DNA of 64,000 nucleotides from Deltaproteobacteria bacterium. GTDB lineage: Bacteria; Myxococcota_A; Polyangia; Nannocystales; Nannocystaceae. Under the pieces are notes generated by a model. It was not told the DNA's origin and ran no database searches. It saw only the letters and a program-made list of their open reading frames with translations. Both the position numbers and the translations under genes were made by a program. This document shows, piece by piece, positions 19,580-28,088 of the stretch. The stretch lies in NCBI GenBank assembly GCA_016709225.1, contig JADJEE010000002.1:1860001-1924000 (forward strand). Reading direction: 5' to 3'. Position 1 is the stretch's first letter, and every line of letters starts with the position of its first letter.

Positions 19580-20317
19580 CTACCGCCCGCCGCCGAGCGC
19601 CACGCTCGCGGCCGGCGGCGCGCCCTCCCAGCGGATCTGCCGGCGCACGGAGCCTTTGAGGTCGTACTCCCGCGCGAGGCCGCAGCGGTGGAACTCACCC
19701 ATGAAGTGATCGGTGATCACGATGTTCACCACCGGCAGCGTGACCTGCTTGCCGTTGTCCCAGTTGTAGCGGTCGTAGCAGCGGAACTCCCACGCGAGGT
19801 CGTAACGCCGGCGTCCCTGCGGATCGGCCACGATCGTGACGCGGCCCTGCCCCCAGTAGCTGTAGCCGCCGACGGCGAAGTACCAGTTCGTGGTCTCGTC
19901 GCGCGTGTTGTAGCCACCGCTGGCGCGGGTCGAGCGGAGATCGTACGTGCCGGGCTCGAGCCTGGCCGCGAACTGTAGCGCGTCGGCCAGCTCGCGCTCG
20001 TAGTTGGCCTTGGCGCTGGGAACCTCGTGGATCATGCCCTCGAGGTCGAGCTGGTAGTCGGCGCCGTCGTTCTCGAAGTACTGATCCATGTGCGCAACGG
20101 CGTCGTCGCCGACCACGGCGATGATCGCCGCGCGGCTCGACGACATGAGCGGCCCCACGCCCGGGGCAGCGCGCATCCAGACATTGCCCCCGAGCGCACT
20201 GCGGATGGCGGCATACTGAGTTCGCACCTGCGCGGTCGGCTGCGCGCTGCGCCAGGTGCCCGAGCCCTCGTCATGCCCTATCGGCGGGTCCCCGACCCCA
20301 ATCGCGAAGCCCGTCAT
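19580..20317 (-). CDS. Protein with a Trp/Tyr-rich C-terminal domain, Rhs/polymorphic-toxin-like; function unknown
   Basis: 245 aa from ATG 20317; the true start could be further in. The first 60 residues include TQYAAIRSALGGNVWMRAA. The C-terminal 160 residues are distinctive: VVGDDAVAHMDQYFENDGAD, LDLEGMIHEVPSAKANYERE, a Gly-Tyr segment NWYFAVGGYSYWGQG, WEFRCYDRYNWDNGK, and DHFMGEFHRCGLAREYDLKG. From memory this resembles a domain at the C-termini of Rhs-type and other secreted bacterial proteins, but I cannot name it. No signal peptide or membrane segment is visible. It lies downstream of, and convergent with, the kinase at 16528. Confidence 0.6.
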   Translation of the reverse strand: MTGFAIGVGDPPIGHDEGSGTWRSAQPTAQVRTQYAAIRSALGGNVWMRAAPGVGPLMSSSRAAIIAVVGDDAVAHMDQYFENDGADYQLDLEGMIHEVPSAKANYERELADALQFAARLEPGTYDLRSTRASGGYNTRDETTNWYFAVGGYSYWGQGRVTIVADPQGRRRYDLAWEFRCYDRYNWDNGKQVTLPVVNIVITDHFMGEFHRCGLAREYDLKGSVRRQIRWEGAPPAASVALGGGR

Positions 20318-20556
20318 CGCGAAGGCACGACGCCATGCGATGCGCGATCCTTCACGCAATCGTCGGCCGTCGGCCGCGGGCGTGCCCCGGACCGCTCGAG
20401 TCCCGCACACCGTTGCGGCGCTTCCTGGTCGAGCGACCCGCGAACGATCGGGTGATCCGGCAGGAGAAACCATGTCCTGGGCACTGCGCGGGGCGGCGCC
20501 GGTCGGCGATGATTCGCCCTGCCACGAGCTCGCGCTCGGGCGGGACCTCCACGCGC

Positions 20557-21252
20557 ATGTCGACACCACCCCACGATCACTTCACTCCCGCGGTCGCGCA
20601 GCAGTACGACGAACGCAACCGGGCGCTGGCGCCGATCGGCGAGCACATGCACTTCCTCGTCGCACTGCTGCTCGACGCGCTGCCGAGCGACGCGGAGATC
20701 CTCTGTGTCGGCGTCGGCACCGGCGCCGAAGTGCTGTCGCTTGCGGCGGCGTTTCCGGGCTGGCGTTTCGTCGGTGTGGATCCCTCGGCCGCGATGCTCG
20801 AGGTTTGTCGGGATCGCCTCGCCGCGGCGGGCGTGCAGGATCGCTGCGAGTTGCGGCACGGCTACGTGCACGAGATGCCAGACGCTCCGCGGTTCGACGC
20901 GGTGCTCAGCATGCTCGTCGGGCACTTCGTACCGACGAGCGAGCGTGGCGACTACTACGCCGCGCTCGTGCAGCGGGCGCGCCCGGGCGGCACCGTGGTG
21001 AACGTGGAGGTCAGCTGTGACCTCGATGCACCCGAGCTCCCGGCGATGCTCGAGGCGTGGGCGCAGCTGCAGCGCCGCATGGGCGCGCCCCCGGAGTCGC
21101 TGGTCGATCTGCCGGCGCGCATGCGCAGCATGCTGGCGATCCTGCCGCATGCCGCGATCGAGGCGTTGCTGCGCGAGGCCGGCATCGCGGTGCCGGTGCG
21201 GTTCCTGCAGTCGTTCCTGATCACGGGCTGGTTCGGCGCCCGAGGCGTGTGA
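20557..21252 (+). CDS. SAM-dependent methyltransferase, class I
   Basis: 231 aa. Rossmann-type methyltransferase: motif I EILCVGVGTGAEVLSLA (about residues 48-64), acidic loop after beta-2 FVGVDPSAAML, motif II/III region ELRHGYVHEMPDAPRFDAVL, and ALVQRARPGGTVVNVEV. The N-terminus YDERNRALAPIGEHMHFLVA is like that of TAM/ubiE-type enzymes. The substrate cannot be told. ATG 20557 is the first Met with a family-like N-terminus; the 239 nt upstream hold no gene I can support. It ends 28 nt from the convergent tetR-type gene. Confidence 0.85.
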   Translation: MSTPPHDHFTPAVAQQYDERNRALAPIGEHMHFLVALLLDALPSDAEILCVGVGTGAEVLSLAAAFPGWRFVGVDPSAAMLEVCRDRLAAAGVQDRCELRHGYVHEMPDAPRFDAVLSMLVGHFVPTSERGDYYAALVQRARPGGTVVNVEVSCDLDAPELPAMLEAWAQLQRRMGAPPESLVDLPARMRSMLAILPHAAIEALLREAGIAVPVRFLQSFLITGWFGARGV

Positions 21253-21280
21253 TCGCGGGCCGGGGGGCACCGCGGAGCGA

Positions 21281-21964
21281 TCATGCACGTCGCGATCGGG
21301 CGCGACGTCGGGAGGCCCGGGCTGCGAGGCCCGGGCGCTTGGTTCCGCACAGCCCGTCGACGACGAACGCGAGTGTCGTGTCGATCAAGACCTCGCGCTC
21401 GCGTGCGTCCTTGCAGGAGATGCCGCCCCCCTGCAGCAACGTGGTGAGCCCGTGGACGATGGACCACGCCTTGGTCTCGGCACCGCGGCGTCGCAGCGGC
21501 GTGACCGCGCCGACCTCGGCGAGCTCGTCGAGCGCTCGCCCGAGCAGCACGTAGGGATCGGCGTCGGGCCTCGCCGCTGGGCGGCCGCGGGCCTCGGGGC
21601 ACTGGAACATCAGCGTGAAGCGAGCCGGCTGCGACAGGCCGAACTCGACGTACGCGCGGCCCACTGCGAGCAGGTGGGCCCGCGCGCGCGCGACTCCGCG
21701 GCGGCCGTGCACCGCACGATCGCGGGCGTCCAGCATCGCGCGCGCGAGCTCGGCGAAGCCCTCCGCAGCGAGTTCGCGCAGCACCGCCGACTTGTCCGCG
21801 AAGTGACGATAGCACGCGGTCGCAGACACCCCGACCTTCCGGGCCGCTTCGCGGAGGCTGAAGCCGTCGGGGCCCGCACGCGCGACGAGCTCGAGTGAGG
21901 CGTCGAGCACTGCCCGCCGCAGATCACCGTGGTGGTAGGGAGCCTTGTCCGTCAACACTTGCAT
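21281..21964 (-). CDS. TetR/AcrR-family transcriptional regulator
   Basis: 227 aa from ATG 21964. HTH domain: HHGDLRRAVLDASLELVAR, then FSLREAARKVGVSATACYRHF (recognition helix VSATACYRHFADKS), the classical TetR N-terminus. The C-terminal domain (TLMFQCPEARGRP, WSIVHGLTTLLQGG) matches the TetR_C_33/WHG-type ligand-binding domain. It is divergent from a metallo-beta-lactamase-fold lipoprotein gene with only 48 nt between starts, and a perfect 7-bp inverted repeat overlaps its start codon. It probably represses itself and the divergent gene and is released by a small ligand related to that enzyme's substrate. Confidence 0.93.
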   Translation of the reverse strand: MQVLTDKAPYHHGDLRRAVLDASLELVARAGPDGFSLREAARKVGVSATACYRHFADKSAVLRELAAEGFAELARAMLDARDRAVHGRRGVARARAHLLAVGRAYVEFGLSQPARFTLMFQCPEARGRPAARPDADPYVLLGRALDELAEVGAVTPLRRRGAETKAWSIVHGLTTLLQGGGISCKDAREREVLIDTTLAFVVDGLCGTKRPGLAARASRRRARSRRA

Positions 21965-21979
21965 GTTGACATCGTTAAC
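21951..21979. promoter_or_regulatory. TetR-type operator: GTCAACA-N6-TGTTGAC plus an overlapping GTTGAC-N3-GTTAAC
   Basis: A perfect inverted repeat with 7-bp arms (21951-21957 and 21964-21970) covers the regulator's start codon (21962-21964). A second imperfect one shares the right arm (21965-21970 with 21974-21979). The right arm contains the TTGACA -35 of the divergent promoter, so binding would block both genes. Confidence 0.7.
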
Positions 21980-21993
21980 TTTCGGAGTAAACC
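21966..21993 (+). promoter_or_regulatory. Promoter of the metallo-beta-lactamase-fold gene: TTGACA-N16-TAAACC
   Basis: A consensus -35 (TTGACA, 21966-21971), a 16-nt spacer and TAAACC (21988-21993), about 19 nt before the ATG at 22013. The -35 is embedded in the operator. Confidence 0.6.
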
Positions 21994-22012
21994 CCAGGGT
22001 GTGCGCCGACGA

Positions 22013-22780
22013 ATGCGACTCGCCATGGCATCCCTGCTGCTCGCCCCGCCCCTGCTGGGGGCCTGCGCGAGCGCCCATTCCCGGGTCGAGCTGGGCGACG
22101 GCACCGTCGTCCACACCCTGCGGCGAACCTACAACAACGTCCACGTCGTGGTTCGCGGCGAGAGTGCCTTCCTGGTCGACGCCGGGCTCGAGTCGGACGC
22201 GCCCGCGCTGGCCCGCGAGCTGCGACGCCTGGCGATCGACCCTGCGCGTCTGCGGGGGATCATCGTCACCCATGGGCACGCCGATCACGCCGGCGGTGCA
22301 GGATGGTTCCAGCGCGAGTACGGCACACAGGTGATCGTCGGTGCCGCGGATGTCGGCATGCTCGAGCGCGGCCGCAACGATCACCTGTGTCCCACCGACG
22401 CGACCGGGCGGCGGCAGCTGCAGCGGCATCAATCCGCGCAGTTCAGCCCGGTGCGCACCGATGTTGCCGTGGCGCAGCGCCGCCCGCTCGACGCGCTCGT
22501 GGGCATCCCCGGCACACTCGTGCCGATGCCGGGCCACACCGCCGGCTCGCTGGTGGTCGACCTCGGCGACGCCGTCCTGGTCGGCGACGCGTTCCGCGGC
22601 GGCATCCTCGGCCACCGCGCGCGCACGCACTTCTACATGTGCGATCTCGCGGCGAATCGCGCGAGCATCCGCGAACTGCTCGAGGACGTGGCGCCGCAGG
22701 CCCAGCGCTTCTTCACCGGCCACTTCGGGCCCGTCGATCGCACGAGCGTCGAGCAGCTCGCCGCCAGCGATCCGCGCTGA
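22013..22780 (+). CDS. Metallo-beta-lactamase-fold hydrolase, lipoprotein
   Basis: 255 aa; lipobox LLGAC (about residue 16), so probably anchored in the envelope. Metal motif THGHADHAGG (HxHxDH, about residues 88-93), third His in PMPGHTAGSLVV, Asp in LVGDAFRGG, and a last His in FFTGHFGPVD complete the binuclear metal site of the superfamily. The first strands (YNNVHVVVRGESAFLVDAG) are typical of glyoxalase II-like and quorum-lactonase-like members. The substrate is unknown; lactones or thioesters are usual for this branch. Divergent from and probably controlled by the TetR regulator. Confidence 0.9.
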   Translation: MRLAMASLLLAPPLLGACASAHSRVELGDGTVVHTLRRTYNNVHVVVRGESAFLVDAGLESDAPALARELRRLAIDPARLRGIIVTHGHADHAGGAGWFQREYGTQVIVGAADVGMLERGRNDHLCPTDATGRRQLQRHQSAQFSPVRTDVAVAQRRPLDALVGIPGTLVPMPGHTAGSLVVDLGDAVLVGDAFRGGILGHRARTHFYMCDLAANRASIRELLEDVAPQAQRFFTGHFGPVDRTSVEQLAASDPR

Positions 22781-22805
22781 CCGACCGCGCCGCGCAGCAA
22801 CACGA

Positions 22806-23438
22806 TCACGAGCCCTTGGGCAGCGCGGCCTCGATCGCCGCGATCACCCGCGGATCGTCGGGCTCGACGTCGGGCTCGAAGCGCGCGACCACGCGGCCCT
22901 CGGGATCGACCACGAACTTGGTGAAGTTCCACTTCACCTCGCCGCGGATGCCCTCGCCGGTCTGTTCGCTCAAGGTCTTGTACAGCGGCGAGATCTCGGG
23001 ACCGGTCGCGTGGACCTTGTCGAACATCGTGAACTCGACCTGGAACTTGTCGTCGACGAACTTGCGGATCTCCTCGGCGTCGCCCTGCTCCTGGTGGCCG
23101 AAGTCGTCCGAGGGGAACGCCAACACCTCGAGGCCCTTGCCGCGGTAGCTGCCGTAGAGCTTCTGCAGGCCGGCGTACTGCGGCGTGAAGCCGCACTGCG
23201 AGGCGGTGTTCACGACCAGCAATGCCTTGCCGCGATAGCTCTTCAGCTCGACGCTCTTGCCGTCGAGCGTCGAGACCTGCTGATCGAGGACGGTGTCGTT
23301 GGGCTGGAACGGCGACTTCGCCGGTGCGGCGGCAGGGGTCGCCGCGGCGCCCTGGCCGGACGCGGGCGCATCTTTGCCGCTGCACGCCGTGCACGCGAGG
23401 GCGACCAGGAACGGAGCGTGGAGCTGGATGCGAGCCAT
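22806..23438 (-). CDS. Glutathione peroxidase family lipoprotein
   Basis: 210 aa from ATG 23438; lipobox CTACSG (about residue 19), then an Ala/Pro linker. Gpx fold: GKALLVVNTASQCGFTPQY with the peroxidatic Cys, then LAFPSDDFGHQEQGDAEEI, and VKWNFTKFVVDPEGRVVARF with the catalytic Trp-Asn. The FPC motif that carries the resolving Cys in thioredoxin-type enzymes reads FPS here, so recycling may differ. It probably removes peroxides at the envelope. It lies downstream of the beta-propeller lipoprotein on the same strand (73-nt gap). Confidence 0.9.
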   Translation of the reverse strand: MARIQLHAPFLVALACTACSGKDAPASGQGAAATPAAAPAKSPFQPNDTVLDQQVSTLDGKSVELKSYRGKALLVVNTASQCGFTPQYAGLQKLYGSYRGKGLEVLAFPSDDFGHQEQGDAEEIRKFVDDKFQVEFTMFDKVHATGPEISPLYKTLSEQTGEGIRGEVKWNFTKFVVDPEGRVVARFEPDVEPDDPRVIAAIEAALPKGS

Positions 23439-23511
23439 GGCTGCCGCAGTATCGAGGGATGGGGGCGGCCTTGCCAAGCGCGTCGTCGAAGCGGACGTGG
23501 CTGCGCCGCCG

Positions 23512-24774
23512 TCAGTCGCCGACGCAGCGGCCCTCGCTCATCGCGAAGTGCACCGTCTGCGAGAAGTCCGGCGCGGGCGTGCCCATGTAGTAGAGCCGCA
23601 GCACGCCGTCGACGAACACCGCGGAGGGTCCGCCGACCAACCCTTCGTCCCACTCGCCGGCCGCGCCGACGATGATGGGGTTGTTCGGGTTGGGCTGCCA
23701 GTCGAGGCCGTCCTCGCTCCACGCGTGGCCCATGCGCAGGAACTCGTCGAGACCGATGCCGACGTAGAAGAGGTGATAGCCACCGGCGGGGTCGGCGACC
23801 ACGTTGGTGTGCCCGACACCGACGGCATCGAACATCGCCCCTTCACCACGGAAGATCGGCTCCGGGTGCTTTTCCCAGGTGATGCCGTCGCTCGACTCGG
23901 CGTAGCCGAAGCGCGCGAACGCGATCTCGTCGGCCTCGTGGCCGAAGGCCTGGTACCACAGCCGCCACACGCCATCCTCGATGATCACGCTGGGCTCGAG
24001 CACGCCGCCGACCTCGAAGCCGCCGGCGTCGAAGGCCTGCTCCCATGGCAGCGTGGCCGTCAGCACCGGGGTTTCGCGCTTGGTCCAAGCGACGCCGTCG
24101 TCGGAGCTCGCCATGCCGATGACGTGCAACGACGAGGGCGTGTCGCCGCGATCGCCGGTGTAGTACATGCGATAGCTGCCGTCGGGCGCGCGCACGACTG
24201 CGTTGGTCTCGGTGCCGAACTCGTCGAGTCCGACGGTGCCGCCTTCGATCACCGGCACGACGTCTTGCGTGAGGTCCTTCGGGTCATTCCAGAGCATGCC
24301 GTCGGCACTCGTCGCCGCGGCGATGCCAACCGTCCAATTGCTGTCGCCGACGCGACGCCCGGCCGAGTACCACATGCGATAGCCGCGTTCGTCGTGCAGC
24401 ACGAACGGGTCGCCCATGAGGCCCAGCCAGTGGAAGTTCTCGCAGTCACCGCCGAAGCGCGCCGCCGCGGCCGCGTCGCAGTTGCCCTCGTCGGTGGTGC
24501 GAAGCCACGTCGAGGCGCGCTCGAAGGTCGGGAAGTGGCACGGGGCCGCACCACCACCACTGCTCGAGCCCGCCGTACCGGAGCTGTCCGCGCCCGCCGT
24601 CGTGGTGCCGCCGTCGACGGCGCTCGTCGAGCTCGGCCCATCGCCCGAGTCCGCCGCAGCGCCGGTCGAGCCCGCGTCGGGTGACGCCGTCGTGCACGCC
24701 TGCAACAGCGCGCCACCGATGCACCCGAGCCTCGACGCGGCATGACGTGACCAACGGATCTGGCGGCAGATCAT
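23512..24774 (-). CDS. Five-bladed beta-propeller lipoprotein, glycoside hydrolase 43/32-like
   Basis: 420 aa. Lipobox LLQACTT (about residue 27), then a 55-residue Gly/Ser/Thr/Ala linker. The domain repeats a furanosidase-type blade pattern: GDPFVLHDERGYRMWYSAG, TSADGMLWN, NAVVRAPDGSYRMYYTGDRG, ASSDDGVAWTK, EPSVIIEDGVWRLWYQAFG, AESSDGITWEKHP, TNVVADPAGGYHLFYVG, SEDGLDWQPNP, GPSAVFVDGVLRLYYMG. These WY-containing strands plus DG.W turns match the GH43/GH62/GH32/GH68 superfamily or its non-enzymatic relatives. Asp in GDPFV could be the GH43 base. Probably binds or trims surface glycans. Confidence 0.8.
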   Translation of the reverse strand: MICRQIRWSRHAASRLGCIGGALLQACTTASPDAGSTGAAADSGDGPSSTSAVDGGTTTAGADSSGTAGSSSGGGAAPCHFPTFERASTWLRTTDEGNCDAAAAARFGGDCENFHWLGLMGDPFVLHDERGYRMWYSAGRRVGDSNWTVGIAAATSADGMLWNDPKDLTQDVVPVIEGGTVGLDEFGTETNAVVRAPDGSYRMYYTGDRGDTPSSLHVIGMASSDDGVAWTKRETPVLTATLPWEQAFDAGGFEVGGVLEPSVIIEDGVWRLWYQAFGHEADEIAFARFGYAESSDGITWEKHPEPIFRGEGAMFDAVGVGHTNVVADPAGGYHLFYVGIGLDEFLRMGHAWSEDGLDWQPNPNNPIIVGAAGEWDEGLVGGPSAVFVDGVLRLYYMGTPAPDFSQTVHFAMSEGRCVGD

Positions 24775-25082
24775 TGAAGCATCGTGGACTGCGCGGCGGC
24801 CCGTCACCAAGCCGAAAGGCGTCGAGCTCTGCGCGCGGCGTGACCCGCGGCACGTCGGCGACATGCGGCCAGCGAGCGCGCCCGCGATCGCGCGCAGCCC
24901 CGCGCACTGCGGCCGCATCACGCGCGATCGGAGCTCGACCAAAGCGGACACGCGAGGATGCCCCCCGCGTCCCCGGGGATCCGCGCCGCGAGGGGCGTGT
25001 GCGGGCTGCGGGGATCCTCCGCGGCCGTGCAGATCGGCCGCACGGCCCGGAAAGGGCCGCCAAAGCGTTGTCCAACGTCGCG
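24775..25082. other. 308-nt divergent intergenic region
   Basis: It separates the starts of two lipoprotein genes. No open frame here has a credible protein. It contains an inverted repeat GGCCGTGC-N9-GCACGGCC (25023-25047) in what would be the leader of the gene at 25083. I found no convincing -10/-35 pair. Confidence 0.6.
25023..25047. repeat. Inverted repeat GGCCGTGC-N9-GCACGGCC
   Basis: Perfect 8-bp GC-rich arms, 36 nt before the ATG at 25083. It could form a leader hairpin or bind a regulator; palindromes are common in such GC-rich DNA. Confidence 0.3.
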
Positions 25083-26942
25083 ATGCCTCGCGCCGTTGCC
25101 CTCCCTTCGAGCCTCTGCCTGTGGATCGCCGCGTCCGTCGCCTGCGGCAGCGACGGGGGCGATCGACCCGGCGGTGACGGAGCCGACGGCCTGCTCACCG
25201 TGGGCGGCACGGCGCAGACCGAGCCGACCGGTGGTGGCAGCAGCGGCGCCGGCTCGGGCGACGCCGAGGACTCGACCGGCGGTCAGCAGGGCGAGTTCGT
25301 CGAGGTCCGCATCGAGCCCGCCGACGCGGTGGTGGAGATCATCGGCGGCGAGCCGGCGACGCCGACGCAGTTCACCGCGATCGGCGTGCGCTCCGACGGC
25401 AGCGAGGCCGACATCACCGGCCTGTGGTCGATCGACAACCTCGACATCGGCAGCCTCGACAGCTCCAACGGCGAGTTCCTGCCGTCGGGCATCGAAGGTG
25501 GCGTCGCGCAGATCGACTTCTCGGGCGAGTTCGGCACGGGCTCCACCAGCCTGACGGTGAAGCTCCACCTCGTCGACGATCCCGAGGGCGTCGACGACTC
25601 GGTGAAGCAGATGTTCGACGGCGCCGTGACGCCCGACCCCACGCTCTCGGTGCTGTATCCCTACGACCAGACGGTGTTCCCGCACGGGCTCACCGCGCCG
25701 GTGGTGCAGTGGTCGGGTGCGAACGCGACCGATGTCTACCATGTGCACGTCGAGGCGCCGACCTTCGAGTACGACTGGTACGGCACCTCGCCGCCGTCGC
25801 AGTTCACCTTCCCGACCGCGCCCCATGACGTCTGGGGCAAGCTGACGGCCTCGGTGATTGGCGACGCGACCGCCTCGGTGCAGCGCTTCGACGGCACCAC
25901 CGCGTATCTCCCGGTCGATCGCAAGTGGACCATCTCGACCGCCGATCTGCTGGGCACGATCTACTATTGGGAGGTCAACAACGGCAACGTCGTGCGTCTC
26001 AAGGTCGGCGACGCGGCGCCCGAGCAGTTCCTGCAAAAGCCGGCGGGTGTCACCTGCGTCGCATGCCACTCGGTGTCGGCCGATGGCGCCACGCTGGTGG
26101 CCTCGTTCCACGGCGGCTACAGCCCGTGGGGCACCTTCGACACCGGCACCGGCAGCTCGCTGTACGCGACCGACTCGGCCTCCGGCCTGCAGGCGATCTC
26201 GCCGACCGGCGAGCACGTGCTGTGGGGCCAGTCGAATCCCGCCGACGACACCGGCGCGACCTCATACCTCACGCTGTCGCCGTTCGACCAGCTGACCGCG
26301 ATGGCGCAGCTGATGCCCGGCACCGGCTCACCCGTGCATCCCACGTGGTCGCCCGACGGCGACAAGATCGCCTTTGCCGTGCGCACCAACGGCAACTGGC
26401 TCGACTTCACCGCCGCCTCGCTGTGGGTCACCGGCGTCGACGTGCTGCTGCCCGGCTTCAGCGACACCAAGCAGATCGTCGCCGCCGATGCCTCGCGACC
26501 GACCATCGTCTACCCGTCGTGGAGTCCCGACTCGTTGTGGATCGCCTACGGTGCGGCGACCCAAGCCCGCACCCGCGGTGCGCAGGGCGAGCTGTGGATC
26601 ACCGACGAGACCGGCGCGACCAAGCTCCAGCTGGGCCGTGCGTGCGGCGTCGACTCGCTCAGCGCCGATCAGAGCAGCGCCTGCTACGAGCCGACGTTCA
26701 TGCCCGAGGAGCGCGGCGGCTATTTCTGGCTGGTGTTCGTCTCGGAGCGCACCTACGGCAACACGCTCACCGACACCAACGGCGCGACCCGTCGCAAGCA
26801 GCTGTGGCTGACGGCCATCGACGCGAACCCGCAGGCCGGCCAGGATCCCAGCCATCCTGCGATCTGGCTGCCGGGCCAGGAGCTGAACAATCACAACATG
26901 CGCGGTGCATGGACGCTCGACCCGCCCGACGTCGAGGGCTGA
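25083..26942 (+). CDS. TolB-like beta-propeller lipoprotein with a CxxCH haem-binding motif
   Basis: 619 aa. Lipobox ASVACGS (about residue 20), Gly/Ser/Glu linker to about 70. An Ig-like (Big_2-type) domain follows (VRIEPADAVVEIIGG, GLWSIDNLDIGSLDSS). A second beta domain starts LSVLYPYDQTVFPHGL and contains WEVNNGNVV. CVACHSVSADG near residue 325 is a c-type haem attachment motif. A PD40/TolB-type propeller completes the protein (HPTWSPDGDKIAFAVR, YPSWSPDSLWIAYGA, LWLTAIDAN). One haem site plus a propeller suggests a surface electron-transfer or redox-sensing protein, but a structural Cys pair cannot be excluded. It stands alone. Confidence 0.8.
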   Translation: MPRAVALPSSLCLWIAASVACGSDGGDRPGGDGADGLLTVGGTAQTEPTGGGSSGAGSGDAEDSTGGQQGEFVEVRIEPADAVVEIIGGEPATPTQFTAIGVRSDGSEADITGLWSIDNLDIGSLDSSNGEFLPSGIEGGVAQIDFSGEFGTGSTSLTVKLHLVDDPEGVDDSVKQMFDGAVTPDPTLSVLYPYDQTVFPHGLTAPVVQWSGANATDVYHVHVEAPTFEYDWYGTSPPSQFTFPTAPHDVWGKLTASVIGDATASVQRFDGTTAYLPVDRKWTISTADLLGTIYYWEVNNGNVVRLKVGDAAPEQFLQKPAGVTCVACHSVSADGATLVASFHGGYSPWGTFDTGTGSSLYATDSASGLQAISPTGEHVLWGQSNPADDTGATSYLTLSPFDQLTAMAQLMPGTGSPVHPTWSPDGDKIAFAVRTNGNWLDFTAASLWVTGVDVLLPGFSDTKQIVAADASRPTIVYPSWSPDSLWIAYGAATQARTRGAQGELWITDETGATKLQLGRACGVDSLSADQSSACYEPTFMPEERGGYFWLVFVSERTYGNTLTDTNGATRRKQLWLTAIDANPQAGQDPSHPAIWLPGQELNNHNMRGAWTLDPPDVEG

Positions 26943-27032
26943 TCGCGGGCGAGTCGAGGCTGCTCGCGGGCACGGGCTTGGGGGCTGCGGCTTGTGGCGT
27001 GACGACCGGGCCTGCTATGAGCAGGTGCAGCC

Positions 27033-28073
27033 TTGTCGCTCGCAATCCTCTTGGTCGCGGCCTGGGTCGGATGCTCCGGCGCAAGCCCGGGCGTCGAGCC
27101 GCCGCTGCAGCGGCCGCTGGCGATCGATCTCGAGTGGAACACGGCGCCGAGCTGCGCGGGCGCCGATCGAGTGCGACAGGTGATCGCGTCGCTGCTCGCG
27201 CGACGGATCGATCTCGACCCGACCGGTGAGCTGCGGGTGCGCGGTGACGTCACGGCCGCCGACGCGCAGTGGCGGCTCGAGCTCAGCATCGACGGCGAGC
27301 ATGGTGTCGAGCAACGCGAGCTGTTCGCGGCCGAGTGCGACGCGCTGGCGGATGCCGCCGCGCTGGTGGTGGCGACTTCGGTCGATCCCCGCCGGGTGGC
27401 GGAACAGCTCGAGGCCGCGCACGCCGAGGTGCCGAGTCCGCCGCGAGCCGAGGGCCCTGCGCCGGCGGCACCGCCGGTCGCCGACGGATCGAACGTCGCG
27501 GCCTCGCCACCGCGATCGATCGCCGACATGCGAGCGCGACCACGGGCGCACCTCGAGCTCGGCGCCCTCGGTGGCATCGCGCTGGGCTGGACCCCGCGCG
27601 CCAGCGGAGCAGTGCTCGGCGACGCGTTGGTCGTGATCGGTCGCGGGGCGATCGGGGCCCAAGTCGCGCACGTGTTCGAGCGCAGCGGCACCGCGGTCGT
27701 CACGGCCCGCGTGCGCTCGACCGAGATCGCGCTGCGCGGCTGCTACGTGCTGACGCGTCGGGCCTGGAGCGTGCCGCTGTGCGGCGCGGTCGAGCTGGGG
27801 GCCACCGCCGCTCGCGGCGTCGGGGCCAGCGTGCGCCCCGGCCGTGCGAGCGCGCTATGGCTCGGCGCGGGCTTGTCGACGCGCCTGCAGTGGTGGCCGC
27901 ACCCCCGGGTCGCGCTGGCGGTGGGGCTCGACGCGCTGGTCGGGCTGCGACGGGTGCAGTTCCACGTGGATGCGGCACCCCGCCGCGTGCCGGTCTACGG
28001 CTCGGCCCCGGTCGCGGCCCGCGTCACGGGCGGCGTGATCGTGCGGCTCGGGCACATTCGTCGAAGGCGGTGA
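27033..28073 (+). CDS. Lipoprotein with a C-terminal membrane-barrel-like domain
   Basis: 346 aa from a TTG start at 27033; an in-frame stop at 27018 rules out an earlier one. Signal AILLVAAWVGCSG gives a lipobox Cys at about 14. Residues 20-130 (LEWNTAPSCAGADRVRQVIASLLARR, read as two pieces LEWNTAPSCAGAD and RVRQVIASLLARR) resemble the periplasmic part of myxobacterial proteins that sit beside sigma factors. The C-terminal half shows alternating strands (LELGALGGIALGWTP, VTARVRSTEIALRGCYVL, SALWLGAGLSTRLQWWPHPR) like an outer-membrane barrel. The next gene, a membrane-anchored ECF sigma factor, begins 15 nt downstream, so it may sense something for that factor. Confidence 0.7.
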   Translation: MSLAILLVAAWVGCSGASPGVEPPLQRPLAIDLEWNTAPSCAGADRVRQVIASLLARRIDLDPTGELRVRGDVTAADAQWRLELSIDGEHGVEQRELFAAECDALADAAALVVATSVDPRRVAEQLEAAHAEVPSPPRAEGPAPAAPPVADGSNVAASPPRSIADMRARPRAHLELGALGGIALGWTPRASGAVLGDALVVIGRGAIGAQVAHVFERSGTAVVTARVRSTEIALRGCYVLTRRAWSVPLCGAVELGATAARGVGASVRPGRASALWLGAGLSTRLQWWPHPRVALAVGLDALVGLRRVQFHVDAAPRRVPVYGSAPVAARVTGGVIVRLGHIRRRR

Positions 28074-28088
28074 CGGATCGCCGCGGCG

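Noticed and set aside
20318..20556. Extra N-terminal codons for either the Rhs-like protein or the methyltransferase
   Set aside because: Both frames extend through the gap, but composition and codon use are poor and neither gives a family-like N-terminus.
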